A stretch of 7,461 nucleotides of DNA from Mariprofundus sp. (GCA_030951065.1 JAUZQH010000191.1:1-7461); one strand, 5' to 3'. Positions 1-7,303 are shown, numbered from the stretch's first letter. Notes: a model not told the origin generated them from the letters alone. Numbers and translations are program-made.

Positions 1-866
1 TCGACAATATAGCGAATCTCACTGATCAGCCTGTTTTTGCGCTTCTCCCGATTCGTCAGAGGCCGGTTGCGGGCCGCCTTGTGCATAATCCCGTCCTTCA
101 GGCCAAGTTCCCTGAGCAAATCCCTGTTCGCCTGCGAGGCATTGCCCTTGTCCGAGTATACCCGCATCCCCTTGTGCCTGGGCATATCCCTCACCACATG
201 CTCAAAATGCGACACCTCACTCCGGTTGGCCGGCGTCATATCCGTGTGGCGGCAAAAGCCATCTTCATCCACAACAGCAAACAGCTTGTAGCCAAGATGT
301 GACTTCTTTCCCTTCTTCAGCCATGTTGCATCGGGATCAGCAGACTGCTTTACCACCGGCGATTCCGTCTCATCTTCACGCCTGTCCTCGGGTATATTCT
401 CCACCGTCTGTTTCGGCCGGGCAGCCGATTCGATGACCGAGGCATCAACGATGGCAGCCTTCGCCGCCTTCACCATGATCTTACGCTCGGCAAGTTGCCT
501 GTTCAGTTCCGTAAACAGGCGCTTGTCGAGTTTCTTGTTGATCAGACGACGGCGAAACCGGCAAATCGTTGTCTCATCCGGCACGTCGCCGACAATATCG
601 AAATCAGTGAACCAGATGAAATCCATCCGAACCTTCAGGGCCTGCTCCATCTCCGGGTCACTCAGGCTGTGCCATCCCTGCAGGATCATCGCTCTGAACA
701 TCTTCAACGGATCATAAGGCACCACGCCGCCAACAGGATTACCTCGTCCATACACGTCCTGCAGAATCACTGAAAACTGCTGCCAGTCCAGCAGGTGATA
801 GATCTTTACCAGATGATGATCCTTGCCCAGACGAGATTCGATTGTATGCGCTGATAATGCAAACAT
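1..866 (-). CDS. IS5-family DDE transposase, C-terminus missing (window edge)
   Basis: Catalyses cut-and-paste movement of the insertion sequence. An uninterrupted frame of 288 residues runs from ATG at 866 to the left edge. The start is supported by GGAGGG (872-877), 5 nt before the ATG. The N-terminal third has the IS5-type helical DNA-binding region, including PYDPLKMFRAMILQGWHSLS and the conserved DETTICRFRRRL stretch. Catalytic residues visible are the first Asp in AAIVDASVIES and the second Asp in VYSDKGNASQANRDLL. The visible part ends NRLISEIRYIV. In family members the catalytic Glu follows at about this point (R-x-x-V/I-E), so it should lie one codon past the edge. IS5-group transposases are usually about 320-340 residues, so roughly 40-50 are missing only because the window stops. 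There are no frameshifts or stops, so the copy may be intact. A plain shuffling enzyme with no link in function to the metal operon. Confidence 0.93.
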   Translation of the reverse strand, partial: MFALSAHTIESRLGKDHHLVKIYHLLDWQQFSVILQDVYGRGNPVGGVVPYDPLKMFRAMILQGWHSLSDPEMEQALKVRMDFIWFTDFDIVGDVPDETTICRFRRRLINKKLDKRLFTELNRQLAERKIMVKAAKAAIVDASVIESAARPKQTVENIPEDRREDETESPVVKQSADPDATWLKKGKKSHLGYKLFAVVDEDGFCRHTDMTPANRSEVSHFEHVVRDMPRHKGMRVYSDKGNASQANRDLLRELGLKDGIMHKAARNRPLTNREKRKNRLISEIRYIV

Positions 867-871
867 ATAAA

Positions 872-877
872 CCCTCC
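872..877 (-). promoter_or_regulatory. Shine-Dalgarno site of the transposase
   Basis: GGAGGG on the minus strand with a 5-nt spacer to ATG at 866. It fixes the transposase start, because no other start with a ribosome site is visible nearby. Confidence 0.7.
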
Positions 878-914
878 AAAAACACAATAAATAATAACAA
901 AATCAAATGGTTAT

Positions 915-950
915 GGAAGTGTTTACTTCGTCATACGGTGCAGAGGTCTC
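915..950 (-). repeat. Presumed terminal inverted repeat end of the IS5-family element
   Basis: Read on the minus strand from 950, the terminus begins GAGACCTCTGCACCGTATGA, of the type found at IS5-family ends. Only one copy is in the window, so the inverted-repeat length cannot be measured. The inner limit given is a guess. Confidence 0.55.
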
Positions 951-961
951 ATAGAGCAAAA

Positions 962-1008
962 AAGCAGCGTCATGATTCATAGTGTTTTTATTTTAATTTA
1001 TTGCTGCT
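962..1008 (-). terminator. Possible weak terminator at the end of the efflux operon
   Basis: Around the czcA-like stop codon, AGCAGC (1008 to 1003, inside the last codons) can pair with GCTGCT (967 to 962), which is followed directly by more T residues on the minus strand. The loop is long (34 nt) and the stem short, so this is a weak rho-independent terminator at best. The 37-bp gap between the stop codon and the insertion sequence holds nothing else recognisable. Confidence 0.22.
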
Positions 1009-4000
1009 AAAACGACCAAACAGGCACGGTAATACAAACAGCGTGAGCAGCGTGGAAGATACAAGACCGCCAACCACCACGGTTGCCAACGGTTTTTGAA
1101 TTTCCGAACCAATTCCGGTGGCCAGAAGCAGCGGGACCAGACCCAGGCCTGCAATCATGGCCGTCATCAACACCGGTCTTAAACGGCTCTCAGCACCATT
1201 GCAGATGGCTTCATTGATATCATTGCAATCATCCCAGTGCCGATTAATGGCATCAACCAGCACCACACCGTTCAGCACAGCCACCCCGAACAGGGCAATG
1301 AAACCGATACTCGATGGCACGGACAAATACTGACCCGATGCCCATAACGCCAGAATTCCGCCGATCAATGCCATCGGTACATTCAGCATAATCAGTGTGG
1401 CCTGACCCACGGAATGGAACATGAAATAGAGCAGCAGAAATATCATTAATAATGACAATGGTACCACGATCATCAGCTTGGCCTGAGCCCGTTGCTGATT
1501 CTCGAACTGGCCACCGAACACCACGGCATAACCCGGCGGAAGCTCAATCTCGTTCTGGATACGCTGATCCAGCTCGGCCACCAGTGAGCCCATATCCCGG
1601 TCCTCCACATTGCTCTGAATCACCACACGGCGCTGAACATCGTCACGCCTGATCATCGGCGGCCCCTGTTCCACACCAATGGACGCGACATCCTCCAGAC
1701 GCACCCAACCCCCGTCAGGTGCCTGCAGAATCAGGTTGCCAATGGCTTTCGGGCTATCACGAAAATCCCTGGCCAAACGCACATAGATATTATAACGCTC
1801 GTTGCCGGAAATCACCTGCCCTGCGGTGGCCCCACCAATCGCATCAGCCACCAGGTTCATTACGTCATCCACCGGAATGCCGTAACGATCCAGCTTGCTG
1901 CGATCAGGACGAATCACCAGTTGAGCTTCTCCCTCAATCTGCTCCATCGCCACATCGCGCGTACCTTCAACCTGTTTGGTCAGTGTTTCGATCTTCTTGC
2001 CCATTTCGGCCAGTACTTTCAGATCCGGTCCAAACAGCTTGATTGCCAGAGCCGCCTTGACACCGGATATCAACTCATCAACACGCATGGCGATCGGCTG
2101 GGTAAATGCGATCAACAAACCCGGCACCACTTCCATTTTTTCGCGCATCAGCTTCTGCAAAGCTTGCCTGTCGCTGGCGCTTGTCCATTCCGCGACCGGT
2201 TTCAAGCCAACAAACAGCTCGACATTTGACACAGGTTCCGGATCGCCGCCGATTTCCGCACGCCCTATTCGGGCTGATACATAGGTCACCTCCGGAAACG
2301 CATCAATCAGTACTTTCTCCAGCTTTCCGCCCATCTCTTTTGCATAGGATAACGAAGAAGAAGGTGCCAGCGTAACGCGAATCGCCAGCGTTCCTTCCTC
2401 CAGTTCAGGTACAAACTCCGTACCCAGAAAAGGGACAATGGCAATGGTTAATACAAAGGCCACGGCTGCACCACCCACCACGCGCTTACGCGCTTTCAAG
2501 GCAGCACGGAGCATACGATGATAAGCTCGGGCTACAGGCGCCAGCACAGGGCTCTCTTTGTGAACCACGCCTTTGGTAAAGGCATAGGTCGCCAATACAG
2601 GCATCACAAATATCGCCACCAGCAATGATGCAAACATGGCAAAGCAGATCGACAATGCCATCGGCGTAAACATCTTGCCTTCCACACCTTCCAGCGAGAA
2701 CAAAGGCGTAAACACCAGCAGGATAATGAGAACGGCAAACAGCACCGGTCGCACCACTTCCTTGGAGGCTTCGGTAATACGCAGCGGGATTCCTGCACGG
2801 TTTTCACGACCATGATTCCCTTTGGGCATTTTCTCCAGATGCTTGAATATATTTTCTACCATCACCACGGAACCATCCACCATCATACCGATGGCAATAG
2901 CCAGTCCACCGAGACTCATCAGATTGGCTGAAATACCATAATGCTGCATCACCGCCAAAGCGGAGAATACTGAAACAGGTACGGATAACAGCACCAGCGT
3001 CGCTGCCCGCACATTCATCAAAAACAGGAATAAAATGATGATAATCAGTACAAATGCTTCGATCAGCGCTTTTTCTACTGTCCACACCGCTTTGTTGATC
3101 AAGTCGGATTGGTCATAAAACGGTTGAATCGTGACACCCTCAGGCATGGACTTCTGTACAATCTCCAGGCGGGACTTCACATCGTCAATGGTGTTTTTTG
3201 TATTGGCCCCAAAACGTTTCAGAACAATACCAACCACCACTTCATCAAGGTCCTGAACCTGGCCGGAAGCGGTACGTTCCATCATCGTCACTGCGCCCTG
3301 ACGAATTTCACCGCCAAAAGCCACGCTCGCCACATCCCGCACCCGAACTGAAGTACCATCAATGGTTTTAACCGGAATAGCCGCAATAGCTGCAAGCCCG
3401 TCTTTGCCGCTGGGCACCCAACCCACGCCACGAATGACCAGCTGCTCATCGCCCTGCGGCAGATACCAGCCACCGGCATTACGATTGTTGGCTTCAATGG
3501 CGCGAACGACATCACCCACATGCAGGTTATAGGAAAGCATGCGCTCCGCATTCAGTTGCACCTGATATTGGCGCACCTCACCGCCGTAGGAGAGAATATC
3601 CGTCACACCGCCAACCGGCATCAGCATCAGTTTGACGACCCAATCGTTCAATGCCCTGAGGGTCATTGCATCAAAACCGGCAGCTGGATCGGACTTGATA
3701 ATATATTGAAACACCTGGCCAAGACCTGATGTGTTCGGCCCGATCTTCGGTATGCCTGCCCAGGCAGGAACCGTTTGGCGAGCATCCTGAAGCTTCTGGA
3801 ACACCAGCTGTCTGGCAAAATAGATATCCGTTCCTTCCTTGAATACCACAGTGATCACAGACAATCCCGTTTTGGAAATCGAACGTACTTCCTCGACATC
3901 AGGCAAGGAATACATCACCGCTTCAATCGGATAGGTGATGAGCTGCTCCACTTCTTCCGATGCCAGTCCCTGCGCCTCGGTATTAATCTGCACCTGCACA

Positions 4001-4131
4001 TTGGTAACATCGGGAAAAGCATCCAGATTCAACTTCGGCACGACAAACACCGCATAAGCCATGGAACCGATCAACAGCATAAGGATCAGTAAGCGGTTAT
4101 TAACCGCCGCATCAATCATTTTTGTAAGCAT
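988..4131 (-). CDS. czcA: Heavy-metal efflux RND pump, CzcA/CusA family
   Basis: Proton-driven inner-membrane pump of a CzcCBA-type tripartite exporter. At 1047 residues it has normal family length (about 1020-1070) and looks intact. It has the usual duplicated layout: first membrane helix about 13-31, periplasmic domain, helices about 355-520, another helix about 550-570, second periplasmic domain, and helices about 885-1040. Family signatures include FPDVTNVQVQI (39-49), FTQPIAMRVDELISGV (676-691) and LFGVAVLNGVVLVD (947-960). The fourth-helix motif is AIGMMVDGSVVMVEN (413-427), with proton-relay candidates D419 and E426 matching CzcA D408 and E415. The position of CzcA D402 is alanine (A413), as in CusA. 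CusA's three metal-binding methionines appear replaced by R585, N636 and E686 (eye alignment), and the VDELISGV stretch resembles CzcA, arguing for divalent cations rather than Cu/Ag. ATG at 4131 is preceded by AGAGG, 8 nt upstream. It is the last gene of the operon, 11 bp after czcB. The exact metal is unproven. Confidence 0.95.
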   Translation of the reverse strand: MLTKMIDAAVNNRLLILMLLIGSMAYAVFVVPKLNLDAFPDVTNVQVQINTEAQGLASEEVEQLITYPIEAVMYSLPDVEEVRSISKTGLSVITVVFKEGTDIYFARQLVFQKLQDARQTVPAWAGIPKIGPNTSGLGQVFQYIIKSDPAAGFDAMTLRALNDWVVKLMLMPVGGVTDILSYGGEVRQYQVQLNAERMLSYNLHVGDVVRAIEANNRNAGGWYLPQGDEQLVIRGVGWVPSGKDGLAAIAAIPVKTIDGTSVRVRDVASVAFGGEIRQGAVTMMERTASGQVQDLDEVVVGIVLKRFGANTKNTIDDVKSRLEIVQKSMPEGVTIQPFYDQSDLINKAVWTVEKALIEAFVLIIIILFLFLMNVRAATLVLLSVPVSVFSALAVMQHYGISANLMSLGGLAIAIGMMVDGSVVMVENIFKHLEKMPKGNHGRENRAGIPLRITEASKEVVRPVLFAVLIILLVFTPLFSLEGVEGKMFTPMALSICFAMFASLLVAIFVMPVLATYAFTKGVVHKESPVLAPVARAYHRMLRAALKARKRVVGGAAVAFVLTIAIVPFLGTEFVPELEEGTLAIRVTLAPSSSLSYAKEMGGKLEKVLIDAFPEVTYVSARIGRAEIGGDPEPVSNVELFVGLKPVAEWTSASDRQALQKLMREKMEVVPGLLIAFTQPIAMRVDELISGVKAALAIKLFGPDLKVLAEMGKKIETLTKQVEGTRDVAMEQIEGEAQLVIRPDRSKLDRYGIPVDDVMNLVADAIGGATAGQVISGNERYNIYVRLARDFRDSPKAIGNLILQAPDGGWVRLEDVASIGVEQGPPMIRRDDVQRRVVIQSNVEDRDMGSLVAELDQRIQNEIELPPGYAVVFGGQFENQQRAQAKLMIVVPLSLLMIFLLLYFMFHSVGQATLIMLNVPMALIGGILALWASGQYLSVPSSIGFIALFGVAVLNGVVLVDAINRHWDDCNDINEAICNGAESRLRPVLMTAMIAGLGLVPLLLATGIGSEIQKPLATVVVGGLVSSTLLTLFVLPCLFGRFSSNKLK

Positions 4132-4139
4132 GATCGATA

Positions 4140-4144
4140 CCTCT
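4140..4144 (-). promoter_or_regulatory. Ribosome-binding site of the pump gene, overlapping the czcB stop
   Basis: AGAGG on the minus strand shares two bases with the TAG stop codon of the adaptor gene and sits 8 nt before the pump's ATG. This arrangement suggests translational coupling, keeping adaptor and pump synthesis linked. Confidence 0.6.
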
Positions 4145-5339
4145 AATGGTTATGTACTTCAAAACCGGCCTTGGCCAGCTCTGAAGCGAGCACAAATGCG
4201 CCCTTCACAACAACAGTTTCACCCGCTTTGACACCGGTGAGGATCGGTAACAGCCCCATATTCACCTTGCCGACAGTCACTTCGCGACGTTCAAAATGGC
4301 CCGGTTCTTCCTCAACAAACACAATCAATTCACTTCCCTGACGCTGAATGGCCTGCTCGGGCAGCAGCAGTGTTTTTTTACCGGAACCTGTTGCAATCTC
4401 TGCACTTACAAACATGCCGGGATGCAGCAGATCATCGCTGTTCTGAATTTCCAGACGTACGCCGGCAGTGCGGGTGACGGCATCAAGCTGGTGATGAATA
4501 TTGATGACAGTGCCCGGATAATGCCCCTTGCTTCCTTTGGGCGTAACCGATGCAATTTGACCAATACGAATATCTGACAGTAATAATTCCGGAATTTTGG
4601 CCTCAACCCATACATGCGATTCGTCCACCACCTGCATTAATCGACTGCCCGCCGCCAGATGCTGACCAATGCGAAAATCATCGGCCACAACAGTGCCGGC
4701 ATGAGGTGCTCGCAGTGTCAACAGGCCGTAAACATCCTGCTTTAACAATGTGGCAATATCACCTTGATTCAAACCGTAGGAATAGAGCGTTGCTTTGGCT
4801 GCAGCCAGATTGGCATGCATGGCCTGATACGTACTGTCAGCCTGTTGCAAACGTGCCTGGGAGATTATTTTTTGTTTTGCCAGTTTTTTCAGACGCGCCA
4901 ATTCCTGCCTGCTTCTGTTGTGTTCAGCCCGGGCCTTGAGATAACCGGCCTGCGCCTGTGCAAGCGACGTACTGTTCAGGGTGACCAGTTTCTGTCCTTT
5001 TTTGACCTGATCACCCAGGCGCACATGCCGGGCATAAACCATGGCGTCGACCAGTGTGGTAATGTCCGCCAGTGCATAGGCATTAAACGCCACCGTTCCG
5101 GGAGCAGTAATCGCTTGCATTGCCGGGCGCAGCTGCAATATTTCAGTCATAATGCCAGCCTGCTTTATTTGTGCAGGCGTCAGTTTGACGACGCCACCTT
5201 CTTCATGTCCGCCGTCTTTATGGCCGCTTTCTTTATGATCGTTGTGGCCCCCGGCTTCATCATGACCATGCTCTCCCGCGATGGCCGGAGCACTGATCAA
5301 ACATGTGAATATTGTTAAGCATAAAACAACTGTCTTCAT
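4143..5339 (-). CDS. czcB: Periplasmic adaptor (membrane-fusion protein) of heavy-metal RND efflux, CzcB family
   Basis: Bridges the inner-membrane pump and the outer-membrane channel, and in this family may also hand metal to the pump. It is 398 residues long. A Sec signal peptide (about 1-21, ending APAIA) is followed by a His-rich acidic stretch with six His between residues 24 and 45, a probable metal-binding tail. The HlyD/CzcB core follows: first barrel-sandwich half about 80-121 (GDQVKKGQKLVTL), coiled-coil hairpin about 125-190 (LKARAEHNRSRQELARLKKL), second lipoyl-like half about 205-240 (LRAPHAGTV), beta-barrel about 240-315, and membrane-proximal domain to the C-terminus (LPEQAIQRQG, GLKAGE-like GVKAGETVVVKGA), ending in HNH. 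There is no lipobox cysteine at the signal cleavage site, so it is probably a soluble periplasmic protein. Its ATG overlaps the upstream stop as ATGA (5336-5339), with AAGGA 8 nt before the start. The 11-bp gap to czcA indicates one operon. The CzcB family call is firm; the metal is not readable from this protein alone. Confidence 0.93.
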   Translation of the reverse strand: MKTVVLCLTIFTCLISAPAIAGEHGHDEAGGHNDHKESGHKDGGHEEGGVVKLTPAQIKQAGIMTEILQLRPAMQAITAPGTVAFNAYALADITTLVDAMVYARHVRLGDQVKKGQKLVTLNSTSLAQAQAGYLKARAEHNRSRQELARLKKLAKQKIISQARLQQADSTYQAMHANLAAAKATLYSYGLNQGDIATLLKQDVYGLLTLRAPHAGTVVADDFRIGQHLAAGSRLMQVVDESHVWVEAKIPELLLSDIRIGQIASVTPKGSKGHYPGTVINIHHQLDAVTRTAGVRLEIQNSDDLLHPGMFVSAEIATGSGKKTLLLPEQAIQRQGSELIVFVEEEPGHFERREVTVGKVNMGLLPILTGVKAGETVVVKGAFVLASELAKAGFEVHNH

Positions 5340-6595
5340 GATTGGATTCCTTTAAGGATATATTCGGGATGGCCGAGCACCCGGGCCAGTCGGATTCGGG
5401 CCAACCAGGCCTGTTTGATGATTTCAAGCGCCGTCATGCGCGCATCAAGTCCCTGCCTGATATGCACAACCAGTTCTTCCAGGTCCAGTTCGCCTGCATC
5501 ATAGGCCTTTTGGGCCAGTTTGATGGTGTCTTCGGCACTCTGCTGCATATTTGAGCGGATAATGCCGGACAGAGCCCGCATGGCATTGGCGTGGTTGGCA
5601 ATGGCGCTTTCTACCGCATAACGCAATTGCTGCGTTGACCATTCCAGTCCCGTATTCACCCGTTCTTTTTGAGCCAGTGCGGCGCGATAGGCTCCCTGAT
5701 GACTATTCAACACAGGAAATGGAATTGTGATACCGAACTTGATCAGGTTTTCACCGGCTTCGCGACCGGTCATCGCACTCAGTGAGATATCGGGAATGCG
5801 CGACACGCTGGCCAGATCGGCCTGAGCCGTCGATTGAGTCAGTTTTGAACGCAGGGCTGAAAGGTCGGGTCGTGATTCCAGTGCAACCTTGTATGCATCG
5901 GTTGGCGGTTGCCAGTTTGTCAGCAGTTCGGGCAGTTTCAGGCCGGAAGACTTTCCCTGCCCCTGAGTTTGCATTGGACCATTGCGCCCCAGGGCAATCA
6001 GATAAGCTTGTCTGCTTTGTGTTAAAAACTGCCTGGCAACTGTTGTTGCATTCAGTGCGGAAGAATAAGCTGATTGGGCAAGATTGGCATCGAGCTGACT
6101 GGATTGCCCCAGTTTTAACTGCAAGGCCACGGCATGGCTGACTTTTTTCAACATGTCACTTTGTTGCTTACGCAAATCAAATGCCTGTTCGGCCAATGCG
6201 AGTGTCACATAAGCTCGGGCGGCTTCAATCATCAATTGCTGGCGAGTATTTTCCCGAGCCTTACTCACAGCATCCAGAGCGGCCTGAGCCGATTGTTCCC
6301 TTAGCCCCCGTTTGCCGCCAATTTCGATATCCTGAGACAGGGTGATATAATAATCATTGGCTGTTCCTCCACCGTTCAGGCGGCGGCGTTGCGGCTCCAG
6401 AGAAAGTTCCGGATTGTAGGCATAAGCGCCCTGCTCCGTCAGGTTTCCTCTGGCTACTGCAATAGATTGATCAGCCATTTGCAGCATCGGGTGCTTCCCG
6501 GCTGCCGTATCCATCGCTTCCTGCAGCGAATCAGCATGGGCGTAGATCGGGTGAATGCATAACAGCATTCCGGTCATCATAAATCGTGTGCGCAC
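5336..6595 (-). CDS. czcC: Outer-membrane efflux channel of heavy-metal RND system, CzcC/TolC family
   Basis: Forms the trimeric outer-membrane exit duct. From the chosen GTG start it is 419 residues, normal for CzcC-type proteins. GTG at 6595 is preferred because AGGGGGG (6602-6608) lies 6 nt upstream and translation gives a clean signal peptide (about 1-21, MRTRF... ending YAHA, then DSLQ). A TTG at 6628 would add 11 residues overlapping that ribosome site, and ATG at 6580 would leave it farther away. Two outer-membrane-efflux repeats are visible. CzcC-type marks in the first are NPELSLEP (61-68) and LSQDIEIGGKRG (86-97), followed by long amphipathic helices rich in Ala, Gln and Leu. No lipobox is seen, unlike lipoprotein CusC, so the N-terminus is probably not acylated. 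The stop overlaps the adaptor start (ATGA). Together with the adaptor and pump it completes the tripartite exporter. No frameshift is seen. Confidence 0.92.
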   Translation of the reverse strand: MRTRFMMTGMLLCIHPIYAHADSLQEAMDTAAGKHPMLQMADQSIAVARGNLTEQGAYAYNPELSLEPQRRRLNGGGTANDYYITLSQDIEIGGKRGLREQSAQAALDAVSKARENTRQQLMIEAARAYVTLALAEQAFDLRKQQSDMLKKVSHAVALQLKLGQSSQLDANLAQSAYSSALNATTVARQFLTQSRQAYLIALGRNGPMQTQGQGKSSGLKLPELLTNWQPPTDAYKVALESRPDLSALRSKLTQSTAQADLASVSRIPDISLSAMTGREAGENLIKFGITIPFPVLNSHQGAYRAALAQKERVNTGLEWSTQQLRYAVESAIANHANAMRALSGIIRSNMQQSAEDTIKLAQKAYDAGELDLEELVVHIRQGLDARMTALEIIKQAWLARIRLARVLGHPEYILKGIQS

Positions 6596-6726
6596 AGTTT
6601 TCCCCCCTGTGAATAGAATAAGTAACAAACGGGGAAGCTGATTTTTCAGAACCGAATCGTTCAGTGGCAGTTTGAGGGCATCAGTGAGATCATCAGAAGA
6701 TCAGACTGGCTCTTCAGCCATTAAAA
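6596..6726 (-). other. Intergenic leader between the small protein and the channel gene, with a small hairpin
   Basis: This 131-bp gap separates the czcI-like gene from czcC. Right after the small gene's stop is a perfect 5-bp hairpin, TGGCT-loop-AGCCA (6707-6720, 4-nt loop). No T-run follows it on the minus strand, so it is not a standard terminator; it could be an RNA processing or attenuation structure. No convincing sigma-70 promoter is seen, so czcC may be transcribed from upstream of the small gene. Function of the hairpin is unknown. Confidence 0.3.
6602..6608 (-). promoter_or_regulatory. Ribosome-binding site that decides the GTG start of the channel gene
   Basis: AGGGGGG on the minus strand lies 6 nt before GTG at 6595. 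It is the only good purine-rich site near the N-terminus, and it would lie inside the coding region if the TTG at 6628 were used. Confidence 0.65.
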
Positions 6727-7062
6727 TCAGCTGTGCAAAAGTTTGGGGGGTTGTTCGATTAAGTGGGAAATCTCAGGAAGGTTCAATGAGGCTAAAAGAT
6801 TGACCTGTCCAGTATGGGCATCGGGTTGGCTTTGATCATTGCCCGTTTGCCCCAGAAAAACATGTGCAGCATGTGCAGCACATGTTTGGTCGATCGTATC
6901 AACCGAGCCGTTACCATGTTCCGTGTCGGCTTGGGAAGAGGCGATTTGTGATGACGTAATATGATCCGGAGTATCCGATGCATGACATACATCAATGCCC
7001 GCTCCGCAGACAAACATGCCTATTTGCAGAGAAAAAACGGCAATCCAAGCCAGAGAACGCAT
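6727..7062 (-). CDS. Small exported His/Cys protein, possibly CzcI-like, first gene of the efflux unit
   Basis: This 111-residue protein starts with a hydrophobic signal sequence (about 1-28, MRSLAWIAVF... ending CHA, then SDTPDH). The mature part is polar and rich in Ser, Gln and Asp, with scattered possible metal ligands: H34, H49, C61-x2-H64-x2-H67, H83, H100 and H110. The C-terminus has a Pro-Pro stretch (EQPPKLLHS). Small secreted His/Cys proteins directly upstream of czcCBA (CzcI and relatives) have this size, placement and general make-up, but I see no decisive family signature, so CzcI-like is inferred mainly from context. It is transcribed in the same direction as the efflux genes, 131 bp ahead of czcC. 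The start is uncertain: ATG at 7062 gives the clean signal peptide but lacks a visible ribosome site, and the same frame is open back to a GTG at 7137, which would add 25 residues with no ribosome site either. A periplasmic metal-binding or regulatory role is a guess. Confidence 0.6.
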   Translation of the reverse strand: MRSLAWIAVFSLQIGMFVCGAGIDVCHASDTPDHITSSQIASSQADTEHGNGSVDTIDQTCAAHAAHVFLGQTGNDQSQPDAHTGQVNLLASLNLPEISHLIEQPPKLLHS

Positions 7063-7164
7063 GATCTGAATGCTAGGTATCGAACTTTGTGATAGCAAGC
7101 GATTTGGTAATAAAGTGAAATATCGACGCCGGAACACAGATGCCAGATACTCTGTTCACGAGCC

Positions 7165-7186
7165 TAGGGCCTGTTCACACTAATTT
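7165..7186 (+). repeat. Left terminal inverted repeat of the MITE (with TA)
   Basis: TA followed by GGGCCTGTTCACACTAATTT. It matches the reverse complement of 7413-7434 at all 22 positions. The similarity becomes partial (about 8 of the next 14) inside that point, as is common for subterminal regions. Confidence 0.92.
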
Positions 7187-7205
7187 GGTTGTTGTCGCTG
7201 CTGCC

Positions 7206-7288
7206 CCAAATGAGGCCAATCAAGGCGCGAGTGATGAAGTTTGGTGATTCCAAACGAATTACGAGTAACGCTGAGTGGCCTCATTTGG
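7206..7288. repeat. First internal inverted-repeat arm of the MITE
   Basis: CCAAATGAGGCCA (7206-7218) is the perfect reverse complement of TGGCCTCATTTGG (7276-7288). Between them lies a smaller hairpin, TTTGG-TGATT-CCAAA (7240-7254). The arm could form a long stem in single-stranded DNA or RNA. Confidence 0.75.
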
Positions 7289-7303
7289 AGCGCAGCCCAA
7301 AGG

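Larger units (their letters stand above)
1..950 (-). mobile_element. IS5-family insertion sequence, one end plus most of the transposase (partial, cut by window edge)
   Basis: The segment holds a DDE transposase gene reading leftwards, an 84-bp AT-rich leader, and a terminus. Read on the minus strand from 950, the terminus starts GAGACCTCTGCACC, which resembles the ends of many IS5-family elements. The outside flank read the same way is CTAT, compatible with the YTAN-type targets described for the IS5 group, but the other end is outside the window, so neither the inverted-repeat pairing nor the target duplication can be verified. The element lies 37 bp beyond the czcA-like stop codon and its transposase points the same way as the efflux operon, so operon read-through would enter it. 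The outer boundary at 950 is inferred from the terminal motif and could be off by a base or two. Confidence 0.85.

Noticed and set aside
37..773. Several plus-strand open frames in the insertion sequence
   Set aside because: All are shadows of the intact minus-strand transposase frame.
4764..5318. Open frame of 184 codons on the plus strand
   Set aside because: It lies entirely antisense to the well-supported czcB gene, has Cys/Phe-rich unlikely composition and no ribosome site or family resemblance.
6596..6628. TTG start at 6628 for the channel protein
   Set aside because: It would place the strong AGGGGGG ribosome site inside the gene and add 11 residues before a normal signal peptide; GTG at 6595 is better.
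6707..6720. Hairpin after the small gene as a rho-independent terminator
   Set aside because: The stem is only 5 bp and no T-run follows on the minus strand, so it is kept only as a possible RNA structure.
7070..7098. Promoter-like pair TTGCTA (7093-7098) and TAGCAT (7070-7075), minus strand, 17-bp spacer
   Set aside because: Each box matches the sigma-70 consensus at only 4 of 6 positions and the predicted start would fall almost on the ATG at 7062, leaving no leader.
7063..7137. 25-residue N-terminal extension of the small protein from GTG at 7137
   Set aside because: The extension has no ribosome site and would push the signal sequence inward; it remains possible but is less likely than ATG at 7062.
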